NCBI GenBank assembly: GCA_900548905.1
Contig: URMK01000007.1
Span: forward strand, 78,339-142,338
Reading direction: 5' to 3'
DNA from: an uncultured Lachnospiraceae bacterium
GTDB taxonomy: Bacteria; Bacillota; Clostridia; Lachnospirales; Lachnospiraceae
DNA length: 64,000 nt
In this document: positions 35,891 through 44,018 of the stretch, piece by piece
Layout of the letters: the number at the start of each line of letters is the position of its first letter
How positions within the stretch are numbered: the stretch's first letter is position 1
Notes under the pieces: model-generated
Database searches by the model: none
Seen by the model: the letters and a program-made list of their open reading frames with translations, nothing else
What the model was told of the DNA's origin: nothing
Made by a program: the position numbers and the translations under genes

Positions 35891-36775
35891 ATGGATAAGA
35901 AAAACAATGCCTTTGATGTCGCAAATCTTTTCATAATGATAGTGCTGTTCCTGGTGTTTGCCTGGCCGCTGTGGTTTGTGGTCATCGCTTCCTTCAGCAA
36001 TCCGTCGGAGGTATGGAGGGGGAATGTGATTTTCCTGCCGAAGGGCTTTTCCCTGGATTCCTATCAAGAAATATTAAAATACAAGGAAATCTGGATCGGA
36101 TACCGCAACACCATCTTTTATACGGCGGCAGGTACGGTTATCAATCTGTTTATGACGGTCTGCATGGCCTATCCCCTTTCCCGCAGAAAGTTTATGCCCA
36201 AAAACATCCTGATGGTCATCTGTATGATAACCATGTATTTCAGCGGCGGCCTGATCCCAAGCTATCTGGTGGTCAAAGGGCTGCACATGGTGGATACGGT
36301 CTGGGCCATGATGATTCCGGGCTGCCTGTCCGTCTATAATATGATCATTATGCGCAGCTATTTCGTAAACAGCATCCCGGAGAGCCTGGAGGAAGCCGCC
36401 ATATTGGACGGCTCCAATCCCGTCCAGTATCTGGTCAGGGTGGTTCTTCCCCTGTCCAAGCCGGTCATTGCGGTCATTGCCCTGTACTATATGGTAGGTC
36501 ACTGGAACGATTTCTTTAATGCGCTGATTTACATAAATGACAAGGATCTGCTGCCTCTCCAGACCTTCCTGCGGAATATCCTGGTGACGAATACGGTGGG
36601 CAATGTGAGCCAGACACAGAACCTGAATCCCGAGGCGCTGCAGAAAAAAATCTACCTGGCGCAGACGATCAAGTACAGCGCGATCATCGTTTCCACCCTT
36701 CCGGTCCTGTGTATTTATCCTTTTGTGCAGAAATATTTTGTAAAAGGTGTTATGATAGGGGCTATAAAAGGGTGA
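35891..36775 (+). CDS. ABC transporter permease, LplC type (second importer)
   Basis: 294 residues, AGGAGG nine bases before the ATG. FSGGLIPSYLVVKGLHM, the EAA loop L-E-E-A-A-I-L-D-G-S and the ending FVKGVMIGAIKG define the family. It follows its partner by ten bases and is the distal half of the importer. As for the other two importers in the window, no ATPase gene is nearby. Confidence 0.93.
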   Translation: MDKKNNAFDVANLFIMIVLFLVFAWPLWFVVIASFSNPSEVWRGNVIFLPKGFSLDSYQEILKYKEIWIGYRNTIFYTAAGTVINLFMTVCMAYPLSRRKFMPKNILMVICMITMYFSGGLIPSYLVVKGLHMVDTVWAMMIPGCLSVYNMIIMRSYFVNSIPESLEEAAILDGSNPVQYLVRVVLPLSKPVIAVIALYYMVGHWNDFFNALIYINDKDLLPLQTFLRNILVTNTVGNVSQTQNLNPEALQKKIYLAQTIKYSAIIVSTLPVLCIYPFVQKYFVKGVMIGAIKG

Positions 36776-36845
36776 TCAGGCGGCGGGGCTAAAGTATCCC
36801 CGGCAGGGCTGCGGACGGCGGCGGAAAGGACGGTAAAATACGGAA

Positions 36846-37526
36846 ATGGAATTGTTATTGGATACGGCGAATGCGGAAGAGATAAGGCGATGCACAAAAG
36901 GGTATCCCCTCACGGGAATTACCACCAACCCTTCCATCCTGGCAAAGGAAAAAAGAAAATTTGCAGAGCAGATGGAACTGGTACGGGAAGCGGCCTCCGG
37001 CCTGCCCCTCCATGTGCAGGCGACCGGTGACACGGTACAGGCGGTTCTTGCGGAAGCAGAGGCGGCCGTGGCGGCATACGGAAAAAATACCTATATCAAG
37101 GTACCTGTGAACCGGGAGGGCATAAAGGCTGTCCGGGAACTGAAAAGAAAAGGGTTTGCCGTCACGGCCACGGCTATCTATACCAGGGAACAGGCCTTTC
37201 TTGCCGGGATGGCGGGAGCGGACTATGCGGCTGTCTATTACAACCGCATGCAGAACCTTTCCCTGGACAGCAGACAAGTGGTAACGGACATCGTATCCAT
37301 GTACCGCATGCATGGAATAGAAACAAAGGTGCTTGCCGCCAGCTTCAAAAACTGCGGGCAGGTTTTGGAGGCCGTCCTTGCGGGGGCACAGGCGGTGACA
37401 CTGCCTCCGGCGGTGCTGGATGCCATGACGGATAACGCTCTGATTGATAAAGCCGTTTCGGATTTCAGGAAAGACTGGACAAAAATCAACGGAGAGAAAC
37501 GGATAGATGAAGTGCTGACACAGTAG
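36846..37526 (+). CDS. Transaldolase/fructose-6-phosphate aldolase-like protein
   Basis: 226 residues, the length of the short FSA/TalC group. LLLDTANAEEI at the start, GITTNPSIL, the Schiff-base lysine in TYIKVPV (Lys85) and VLAASFKN agree with the family. It would cleave a ketose or ketose phosphate by retro-aldol reaction, or transfer a dihydroxyacetone unit. It is last in the isomerase-kinase operon, so aldol cleavage of the phosphorylated ketose is plausible. The ribosome site is weak (AAAGGA some 14 bases upstream). A terminator overlaps its stop codon. Confidence 0.9.
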   Translation: MELLLDTANAEEIRRCTKGYPLTGITTNPSILAKEKRKFAEQMELVREAASGLPLHVQATGDTVQAVLAEAEAAVAAYGKNTYIKVPVNREGIKAVRELKRKGFAVTATAIYTREQAFLAGMAGADYAAVYYNRMQNLSLDSRQVVTDIVSMYRMHGIETKVLAASFKNCGQVLEAVLAGAQAVTLPPAVLDAMTDNALIDKAVSDFRKDWTKINGEKRIDEVLTQ

Positions 37527-37550
37527 AATTCTGTGCCGGCACTTCTTTTT
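37510..37550 (+). terminator. Terminator ending the 12.5-kb catabolic operon
   Basis: A 14-position stem (37510-37523 with 37531-37544, one mismatch and one G-T pair) overlaps the aldolase stop codon and is followed by CTTTTTG. Confidence 0.82.
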
Positions 37551-37683
37551 GTATGCCGGGGTGACAAATTTCTGTTATAATGAAGTACAAAAAACGGTCC
37601 GCCGCCGCAGATAAGCTGCTGTAAATGCCGGGTGAGGGCAGGACGGCCGGCACTATGCTTAAAATATAAAAACGGGTTCCCTT

Positions 37684-37719
37684 TTGTACATGTACAACAG
37701 GAAAGCTGACTTCTATAAT
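37684..37719 (+). promoter_or_regulatory. Promoter with 14-bp palindromic operator over its -35 region
   Basis: TATAAT (37714-37719) pairs with TGTACA (37691-37696) at 17-base spacing. The -35 lies in the perfect palindrome TTGTACATGTACAA (37684-37697), a likely repressor or activator site. It drives the WbsX-like gene at 37808. Confidence 0.55.
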
Positions 37720-37807
37720 AGGGGTATCATAAGCAGCGGCGGCAGGAAAAAAAACGGCCCGGGGTTGGGGCGTGCCGCCGGTTTACAGGAAAAGGAGAAA
37801 GAAAGCG

Positions 37808-38938
37808 ATGAGCAAATATGACGTGGCGGCCTATATCTGGCCGGCTTATACGCCGGATGAGCCGAGGACCAGAATGTTCTGGCCGGAGGGAATGGGGGAA
37901 TGGCAGTCGGTTAAGAACAGTGTCAGAAAATATGAGGGACACAGCTGGCCGAGAAAACCCCTGTGGGGTTATGTGAACGAAGCGGATCCCTATGTGATGG
38001 AAATGGAAATCGAAGCGGCTGTGGATCACGGCATCAATACGTTTATTTATGACTGGTATTGGTATGACGGGCGGCCGTTTCTGGAAAACTGCCTGAATGA
38101 CGGCTTCCTGAAGGCAAAAAACAAGGATAAAATGAAGTTTTTCCTCATGTGGGCCAATCACGATGCCAATTCCTTATGGGATATCCGGCTGTCGCGCGGG
38201 CAGGACAACGTTATATGGCGGGGAGCCGTGGACCGGGCGGAATTTGAACGGATTTGCCGCAGAATTATCGGGGCCTATTTCAAGCTTCCCAATTATTATT
38301 GTATTGATGGGAAGCCGGTGTTCATGATATATGATTTATCCAATCTGGTAACCGGCCTGGGCGGTTATGATAAAACTGCAGAGGCCCTGGGCTGGTTTGA
38401 GGAAGAAGCCAGGAGGGCCGGCCTGGCGGGTGTTTATTATATGCTGACCATGTGGAGTGAAAATGCGATGAATTATTCCGGCGTGGACAGCCATTCCTCG
38501 GCGACGGGGATGGAGGTCTGCAGAAAACTGGGATTGAAAGGGATGACACATTACCAGTTTGTCCATTTCGCAGAAATAGACAGGGATTACGAAGCGGTTC
38601 TGAAGGATGTGGAGGCGGAGTGGAAACGGATTGAAGCCAATTACCGGATCCCGTATTATCCTCATGTGTCGGTGGGCTGGGATAACAATCCACGGTACCT
38701 GGATTTCCGGCCCGGTGTGATGAAAGGAAATACCCCCGAAGCGGTGGAAAAAGCATTCCGGATGGCAAAGGATTATGTGGACAGCCACCCGGAGCAGGCA
38801 CCGCTGATAACCGTCAACAGCTGGAATGAATGGACGGAAACGAGCTATCTGGAACCGGATGATTTGTACGGCTATGGCTATCTGGAAGCGGCCGGACGGG
38901 TATTCGGCCCGCAGACGGAAAAGAAGGAAAAATCATAG
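37808..38938 (+). CDS. WbsX/GH99-like TIM-barrel protein
   Basis: 376 residues from the ATG at 37808 (AAAAGGAG upstream). The pattern VAAYIWPAYTPDE, GINTFIYDWYWYDGRPFLE and the ending TVNSWNEWTETSYLEPD is that of the WbsX family (glycosyltransferase-WbsX, related to GH99 endo-mannosidase). Members occur both in polysaccharide synthesis and in glycan degradation. Here, without glycosyltransferases around and next to catabolic operons, a cytoplasmic glycan-hydrolysing role is more likely. The stop overlaps the convergent LysR gene by six bases. Confidence 0.82.
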   Translation: MSKYDVAAYIWPAYTPDEPRTRMFWPEGMGEWQSVKNSVRKYEGHSWPRKPLWGYVNEADPYVMEMEIEAAVDHGINTFIYDWYWYDGRPFLENCLNDGFLKAKNKDKMKFFLMWANHDANSLWDIRLSRGQDNVIWRGAVDRAEFERICRRIIGAYFKLPNYYCIDGKPVFMIYDLSNLVTGLGGYDKTAEALGWFEEEARRAGLAGVYYMLTMWSENAMNYSGVDSHSSATGMEVCRKLGLKGMTHYQFVHFAEIDRDYEAVLKDVEAEWKRIEANYRIPYYPHVSVGWDNNPRYLDFRPGVMKGNTPEAVEKAFRMAKDYVDSHPEQAPLITVNSWNEWTETSYLEPDDLYGYGYLEAAGRVFGPQTEKKEKS

Positions 38939-39820
38939 AATGCCCTTAACCGTTTCGGCAAAACGGATGACATCCTCCGGCGCCTCCAGGCTGTACAGCA
39001 GCCCGTAAGGGATACTGTAATCCCAGTTTACGGGGATGGAAACCAGGCCCGGATGGACATCCTGCCAGCATTCTATGGTGAGCAGGACGTTACCGGTTTC
39101 CGCACAGCGGTTGAATACCGACAAGTCATAGAACCGGGGCGTATCCTCAATCCGAATCTGCGGATGATGCTTTTCCAGGTCGTTGCGCAGGAAATCATTT
39201 ACCCCCGAATCTCCCCGTTCCACCATCATCAGCGTTTCCCCGTATAAATCTTCAATATCAATACGTGTCTTTCCCGCCAGACGGTGCTTGTCCGATACGG
39301 CAATCATTTTTTTATATTTTCCCAGGGCAAGGAAACGGCAGCGGGAAAGCCATGCTTTGGAATCGCATACCCCGATCAGAAAATCAAATTTCTTCCCCAG
39401 CTGTTCGATCTCGGAAAGGATCCCCTCGTGATTATCTTCAAAGGATACGAGGTGCAGCTTATAGTCCGGGAAACTGGCATTGACACGATACCATAAATCC
39501 ATGAAGGGCCTGGCCGGGTTTAATAGAGAGGTACCGATGCAGAACGTGGTGTCCTCCGTATGCAGGGCAGCCCTGGCGCTTGCCAGGGATTTTTTGGAAT
39601 AGTCTATCATGAATTTGGCGTCTTTATAAATGACAGCCCCCGCCGCCGTCAGACGGATGCCGGAGGGCGTGCGTTCCATCAGCTTGATATCCAGATGATT
39701 CTCCAGAGCATTGATCTGTTTCATGACTGCGGTGGGGGAGATATACAGGCGTTCGGCGGCTTTGGTAAAGCTGCCGCAGTCGGCCGCCGCCAGAAACGTA
39801 TCCAGCATAGGGTTATACAT
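38933..39820 (-). CDS. LysR-family transcriptional regulator
   Basis: 295 residues, AAGGAGG eight bases before the ATG. N-terminal winged helix (MLDTFLAAADCGSFTKAAER, YISPTAVMKQINALE), effector domain from about residue 90. It is convergent with and overlaps the WbsX-like gene, and divergent from the flavodoxin fragment at 40004. The 21-bp palindrome at 39836-39856 next to its start indicates autoregulation and possibly control of the flavodoxin gene. Confidence 0.92.
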   Translation of the reverse strand: MYNPMLDTFLAAADCGSFTKAAERLYISPTAVMKQINALENHLDIKLMERTPSGIRLTAAGAVIYKDAKFMIDYSKKSLASARAALHTEDTTFCIGTSLLNPARPFMDLWYRVNASFPDYKLHLVSFEDNHEGILSEIEQLGKKFDFLIGVCDSKAWLSRCRFLALGKYKKMIAVSDKHRLAGKTRIDIEDLYGETLMMVERGDSGVNDFLRNDLEKHHPQIRIEDTPRFYDLSVFNRCAETGNVLLTIECWQDVHPGLVSIPVNWDYSIPYGLLYSLEAPEDVIRFAETVKGIL

Positions 39821-39835
39821 GGATTATCCTCCTTC

Positions 39836-39856
39836 GTATAAACTTCAGGTTTATAC
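39836..39856. promoter_or_regulatory. LysR operator, 8-5-8 palindrome
   Basis: GTATAAAC-TTCAG-GTTTATAC is a perfect dyad within the divergent region, starting 15 bases upstream of the LysR start codon and overlapping its ribosome-site region. A second small palindrome TACCATGGTA lies at 39854-39863. Confidence 0.65.
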
Positions 39857-40003
39857 CATGGTAACATATCGGAGATTCAAAAACAAGAAAGCAGGGGCTA
39901 AAATATAGGAAAGCCAATATAGGAAAGAAAGAGCACTCCCGATCAAAGCATGCGCACGCAGGGCCGGAACGGTATCGGGAAAACGGCGGAAGGAGGAAGA
40001 AGA

Positions 40004-40285
40004 ATGGCCGGATTCATCGCATTTTTTTCAAGAGGAGAAGAAAACTACGTAAACGGGGAGTTAAGGATGCTTGCCACAGGAAACACGGAGGTGGCGGCAG
40101 GGATTATCCAACGGTTGACAGGTGCCGACAGCTTCAAAATAGAGCCGAAGCAGCCGTATTCCAAAGACTATAATGAATGCGTTGCCCAGGCGCAGGCGGA
40201 CCAGAAACGGGATGCCCGTCCGGAGCTTGCGGCATATCCGGAGAGCATGGAACCGTATGATGTTATTTATCTGGGGTATCCTAAA
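40004..40285 (+). pseudogene. Flavodoxin gene, truncated by the mobile element
   Basis: From the ATG at 40004 (AGGAGG upstream) about 93 residues match a flavodoxin: FIAFFSRGEENYVNGE for the FMN phosphate loop region, GNTEVAAGIIQRLTGADSF, and MEPYDVIYLGYP. In intact relatives the last motif is followed by N-W/Y-W-G-T, but here the frame continues K-M-E-Y-G-F and stops at 40321. The homology ends at about 40283, where foreign DNA begins, so the gene was split by insertion. The 3' half should lie at the far end of the element, outside this window. Confidence 0.8.
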
Positions 40286-40683
40286 ATGGAGTATGGTTTT
40301 TTATGTGTATCGTGTGCATAGCGTTTAAAAAGTAGGTCAAAGAGGAACTGCATACACAATGAAAGGTAAGAAATGTGTATAGCGTTGACATAGATATGAA
40401 GCAGTAACTGGTAGAGGGAGTACATCCGGAAGCCGGTTTTTTTGTTGCATTTTTGGGATAGCATTTTTAAAGATTGCTGGTATCGTGTTGTGATGGGAAA
40501 GGAGGATGAGAGCAGTGTCAGCAGAGGACAGAGTGTCAGAAATGGATGGATACAAAAGAAATTGCAGAAGCCGGATTTGCCTGAAAGATAACCATGTTCT
40601 TCCCAAGAAGGAGCATGGTTCTTTTTATAGCATCAGGAAAAGGAACCTGTAATAAAAAAGAAGGAAGCAGGAAGGATGAAGAA
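40286..40683. other. Non-coding left end of the element
   Basis: About 400 bases without a convincing gene. ATGTGTAT occurs at 40303-40310 and 40373-40380, each followed by AGCGTT (directly in the second copy, after nine bases in the first), and the inverse ATACAC lies between them. These may belong to the recombination site or to a promoter. A frame of 45-48 codons from 40506/40515 behind AAGGAGG runs through the terminator below and resembles no known protein. Confidence 0.4.
40590..40626 (+). terminator. Terminator in the left end of the element
   Basis: AACCATG (40590-40596) pairs with CATGGTT (40614-40620), extended by five pairs with two G-T wobbles, and is followed by CTTTTT. It insulates the first element gene from transcription coming from the chromosome. 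Confidence 0.65.
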
Positions 40684-41232
40684 ATGAGAAAAGAAACCTA
40701 TGAAGTGAGGTGTCCGCAAAGAGTTATATTCGGCGATCCATCGTACTTCGAAGAATTCAAGGGGGAAAGGCTGGCAGGTCTGGTGGCGGATTACAGTCCG
40801 CCTCCATTTTCCGAGGCAAGGGTTGTTCTGGAAGAAAAGCAGATGGAGGACTGCCCGGAATTTATGGAACGGACGATGACGCTTTATACGGCGCCCCAAA
40901 GAACCATACAAACCTATATGAACGGCTGTATGTACAAAGGGCAGGAGCAGGCGGTAAAAGAGATTGGTGTAGACACTGCCTGCTACATGCTTGAGGTGGA
41001 TGGGCGTTCCGATCATATAAAGACAGGCGGGGATGGCTATTGGGGAGACTGTCAGGAATTTTACTTTATTCATAAAGGCAGCCGGATCTTGGACGCGGTT
41101 GTCACCCATATCAGCATGCCGGATTATATGGACTTTGATGATATGAAGCAGCATGCCGCCTATTTCTTTGAGGGGTTACAGCAGACAGCCGGGCAGGAAG
41201 AAAAACAGGAGCCGCAGATAAAAATGGAGTAA
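40684..41232 (+). CDS. Element protein of unknown function with Met-type C-terminal tail
   Basis: 182 residues from the ATG at 40684 (AGGAAGGA upstream). I do not recognise the family. It is soluble, acidic, with aromatic-rich blocks VIFGDPSYFEEF and GGDGYWGDCQEFYFIH and no membrane segment or signal. The C-terminus QEEKQEPQIKME belongs to the group of Q/E/P-rich tails with a terminal Met shared by many proteins of this element. It is the first gene inside the left end. Confidence 0.75.
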   Translation: MRKETYEVRCPQRVIFGDPSYFEEFKGERLAGLVADYSPPPFSEARVVLEEKQMEDCPEFMERTMTLYTAPQRTIQTYMNGCMYKGQEQAVKEIGVDTACYMLEVDGRSDHIKTGGDGYWGDCQEFYFIHKGSRILDAVVTHISMPDYMDFDDMKQHAAYFFEGLQQTAGQEEKQEPQIKME

Positions 41233-41281
41233 GCGGTGTGATATAAGAATCAGAAAAAATAAAAGAAGGAGGATAAAAACT

Positions 41282-41488
41282 ATGCTGCATTATGAACGTG
41301 TGCAAACAGCATTGGATCAGGCGGAAAGGGCGCTGCAAACAGCGTCTAGATCTGAAATTGATTCAGAGGCGGAGAAAGCGGCTTTGAAAGAAGCGTTGGA
41401 AATGGTACGGCAGGCGAATGAAAAATGCCGGACTGCACAGATGAATTCTGTAAAGGAAATGATTTCCTCATGTATGAAAATGCAATAA
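41282..41488 (+). CDS. Small coiled-coil protein with Met-type C-terminal tail
   Basis: 68 residues, AAGGAGG seven to eight bases before the ATG. Nearly all helical, with heptad-like spacing (ALDQAERALQTASRSE, AALKEALEMVRQANEK); it ends ISSCMKMQ. No family recognised. It is followed by a strong terminator, so it is the last gene of a short left-end unit. Confidence 0.65.
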   Translation: MLHYERVQTALDQAERALQTASRSEIDSEAEKAALKEALEMVRQANEKCRTAQMNSVKEMISSCMKMQ

Positions 41489-41541
41489 ATGATTAGACGG
41501 GTCCCGGATATCTTACTTTCCCAAAGGCCCCTGCATTTATC

Positions 41542-41590
41542 AGAGCGGTTACGTTCTTCGTTTTTACGAGAGCATAGCCGCTCTTTTTTT
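41542..41590 (+). terminator. Terminator after the small coiled-coil gene
   Basis: AGAGCGG (41542-41548) pairs with CCGCTCT (41578-41584); the stem is extended imperfectly inwards and followed by seven T residues. Confidence 0.8.
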
Positions 41591-41648
41591 GTCTCTGGAT
41601 GGAAAGTACAGGAGACCCAGAAAAAGAATAACGAAAGGACTGAGAACC

Positions 41649-42287
41649 ATGACGGCAAAATTTATGAGCAACACCAGGTATGCAAATACCGAGTTTGAAA
41701 TGCAGAGGATTCCCGGCTTCACACCCCGCCGCAGCGGAATGAGCGTAAGCCGGTTTGAATATAAGGCCCGTGACTGTGACTGCAGCGTCTGCCTGCGTGA
41801 GCGCCTTGTGGCAGGCAGTGTCCCCCTGACCGAGCTTCTGGGCGTACTGAGCAGGGAGGTGCGGTCACGCCCCTTTGTGGCCCGTGTGTCGCGCTTGTCA
41901 AGGCAGCCGCTTCCTGTCTTTGAAACCGGAGGACATCAGCTCCGTTTTGAGGCCGCCTGCAGGGAACAGCTGACCGGCTCTGCGGGCCAGACGGCAGCGG
42001 TCTATCTTCTGGCAGCCGACCCGTTCCTGTGGGGCAGGGCGAGAATGGCGTTGAAGCCGGAGGAAATTGACTTCCCTGCCATCCGCATTCACGGCGTGGA
42101 TCTGGACGGCTATGTGCTGTTCCATACAGCCAAAGACCTATACACCGGAACGAAACACATCAGCCTGTCTGAACTGACCGATCCGGAACTGGTGAGCGAC
42201 AGCGCCTTCCGCCTGCTGGTAACCGCTTTCCTGATCCGGCGCTATGGTGCGGAGGCACTCTCCGCAGAAAGGAGCAATGAATGCTGA
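41649..42287 (+). CDS. Element protein of unknown function with Cys cluster
   Basis: 212 residues from the ATG at 41649; Met at 41664 is an alternative. The N-terminal third has the cluster CDCSVCLRE near residue 38, possibly metal-binding; the rest is mixed alpha/beta with YLLAADPFLWGRARMAL and ITDPEL-like turns. No membrane segment. Its stop overlaps the start of the ArdA-like gene (ATGCTGA), so the two are coupled. It does not carry the terminal-Met tail, ending AERSNEC. Function unknown. Confidence 0.7.
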   Translation: MTAKFMSNTRYANTEFEMQRIPGFTPRRSGMSVSRFEYKARDCDCSVCLRERLVAGSVPLTELLGVLSREVRSRPFVARVSRLSRQPLPVFETGGHQLRFEAACREQLTGSAGQTAAVYLLAADPFLWGRARMALKPEEIDFPAIRIHGVDLDGYVLFHTAKDLYTGTKHISLSELTDPELVSDSAFRLLVTAFLIRRYGAEALSAERSNEC

Positions 42288-43963
42288 TAACAACGATGAA
42301 ACTTTTCAGCCCGCTCTATGCACAACTTAATGAGAGGAATGAGTGGGGCGACCTGGATTATGACTCTGTGGATATGGATTCGGAGGAGCTGTGCGCCTAT
42401 CAGGATACCATTCTGGAAGCAATTGAGCAGGAAAACCAGTACCTTGATGCAGCGCGCGGCCTTGCCGTTTATATGGATGATGCACTGCTGAAACGCAAGG
42501 TACACAGCATGAAGCCCACCGTAGAGGAATGGGACGGCAGGCTCTGGGGTGTGCTGGAGGTGCAGAGTTATGGCCCGCTCTCCGAATCGGAGCTGGATGA
42601 AGTGATGGAGGAATGGTCCGGCCAGGAGTCGGATGGATGGGGTGAAAATTTCGAGCAGAGGGAAATCCGTGTGGACTCCGGTGAGCTGTGCATCAGCTTT
42701 TGGAAGTCAGGGAACAGCTTCTTCATCAAAACGGAACAGGAACTGAAAACAGGACAGCCCTATCACTGTCCAAGGCGGATGCAGGTTCGTATCACTGCAG
42801 ACGAATACAAAGGAAAACGCGGCTATGATGGGGCAGACGTGGAACTACCCGCCAGCCGCTTTGGGCTGGCAGATGCCCTCCAGCGGGCGCATGTTCCGGA
42901 GGGCGATGGGTATGAACTGCACAGCTTTGAGAAATGGCCGGGATTCCTTTCCAAGTATTTAACCCATGCAGGAGATAAAACCCTGTCGGAGCTTAACCTG
43001 CTGGCAGGAAAAGTCAGTGAAATGGACGAATTCCAGCTTGAAATCTACGAGGGGGCGCTGAAGCTCCGTCAGGACGGGGATATCGACCATCCAGTCAGCA
43101 TCAGGGAGCTGATCAATTATGCCTATAACCTGGACTCCTTTGAGTTCCATCCCGGTGTGGTGGATGACCGTGACCTTGGCAGGATCGTCATGATGGGCGG
43201 AATGCTGGACACCATTGATGACCTGCCGGAAGAAGCGGCGGAGCTGCTGGATGAGCAGAAGGTGGGGGAAGCCATGCGTAAGGCAGACCAGGGCGCCTTC
43301 ACGGAAAGCGGCTATGTATATCGTAGCAGTAACCACTGGCAGGAGGTGTATGACGGCATCCATCTGCCGGAACTGCCGGAGGAAAGGGGACTGATTTCCC
43401 TGCGGCTGGCACCGGTGAATGGCAGGCCGGAAGAAAACAGCGGCGTGTGGCTGGAACTTCCGGCAGGTGAGCAGGCGGTGAAGCGGGCGCTGGACGCTCT
43501 TGGGGAATCCTCGCTGGACAGCTGTGTGATTGCTGAGGCCGACAGCATCCTGCCCTCCCTGAAATATCAGCTTGCCGGGGATGAGGCCATCGACAAGCTG
43601 AACACACTGGCTGAACGGCTGGCAGCATTCCCTGACAGTAAAACGCTGATGAAATGCAAGGCGGTTATGGAACTGGAATGCTATCCAGACCTTGACCGGA
43701 TGCTGGACATCACCCAGAATCTGGACTGCTACGATTTTGACAGGATGGATATTTCCCCGGCGGCCTATGCGGAATATCTGCTGAAAGAAGGAGGGGTAAA
43801 TGTAGATGATCCTGCTTTTTCTCGTTTTGATTTTCAGGGCTATGGAGAACGGGAAATGGAGGGCGGCAGTTTTATCATGACGCCCTATGGCTCCATTGCC
43901 CGCAGTGACATGCCATTTGTACAGGAGTACACGAAGCTCCAGCGGGGGATGACCATGACATAA
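42281..43963 (+). CDS. ArdA-like antirestriction protein with two ArdA-like units and Met-type tail
   Basis: 560 residues, GGAG upstream. Residues 1-155 form an N-terminal domain of their own. From about 165 to 350 and about 372 to 545 there are two similar very acidic units, each with the order 'LPA...AL..', L-N-x-L-A (SELNLLAGKVSEM; DKLNTLAERLAAF) and N-L-D-x-x-x-F/Y-D (YAYNLDSFEFHPG; ITQNLDCYDFDRM). These patterns fit the ArdA antirestriction family, DNA mimics that inhibit type I restriction enzymes during entry of conjugative DNA. The C-terminus LQRGMTMT matches the shared tail. Assignment to ArdA is by pattern, not alignment. Confidence 0.72.
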   Translation: MLITTMKLFSPLYAQLNERNEWGDLDYDSVDMDSEELCAYQDTILEAIEQENQYLDAARGLAVYMDDALLKRKVHSMKPTVEEWDGRLWGVLEVQSYGPLSESELDEVMEEWSGQESDGWGENFEQREIRVDSGELCISFWKSGNSFFIKTEQELKTGQPYHCPRRMQVRITADEYKGKRGYDGADVELPASRFGLADALQRAHVPEGDGYELHSFEKWPGFLSKYLTHAGDKTLSELNLLAGKVSEMDEFQLEIYEGALKLRQDGDIDHPVSIRELINYAYNLDSFEFHPGVVDDRDLGRIVMMGGMLDTIDDLPEEAAELLDEQKVGEAMRKADQGAFTESGYVYRSSNHWQEVYDGIHLPELPEERGLISLRLAPVNGRPEENSGVWLELPAGEQAVKRALDALGESSLDSCVIAEADSILPSLKYQLAGDEAIDKLNTLAERLAAFPDSKTLMKCKAVMELECYPDLDRMLDITQNLDCYDFDRMDISPAAYAEYLLKEGGVNVDDPAFSRFDFQGYGEREMEGGSFIMTPYGSIARSDMPFVQEYTKLQRGMTMT

Positions 43964-44001
43964 GCAGAAGAAGGAGACTCTATGATACCATCTGCCGCGC
44001 A

Positions 44002-44013
44002 AAAGGAGGTGAT
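44002..44013 (+). promoter_or_regulatory. Extended Shine-Dalgarno sequence (12-base perfect match)
   Basis: AAAGGAGGTGAT is fully complementary to the 3' end of clostridial 16S rRNA. The only suitably spaced in-frame codon for the methylase gene is ATC at 44019, so this unusually strong site probably supports a non-canonical start. Confidence 0.65.
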
Positions 44014-44018
44014 GCGGC

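Noticed and set aside
40506..40652. Small ORF of about 48 codons behind AAGGAGG at the left end of the element
   Set aside because: It runs through a terminator hairpin, has no recognisable similarity, and the ATG directly abuts the ribosome site (a GTG at 40515 is better spaced). Described only as part of the non-coding left end.
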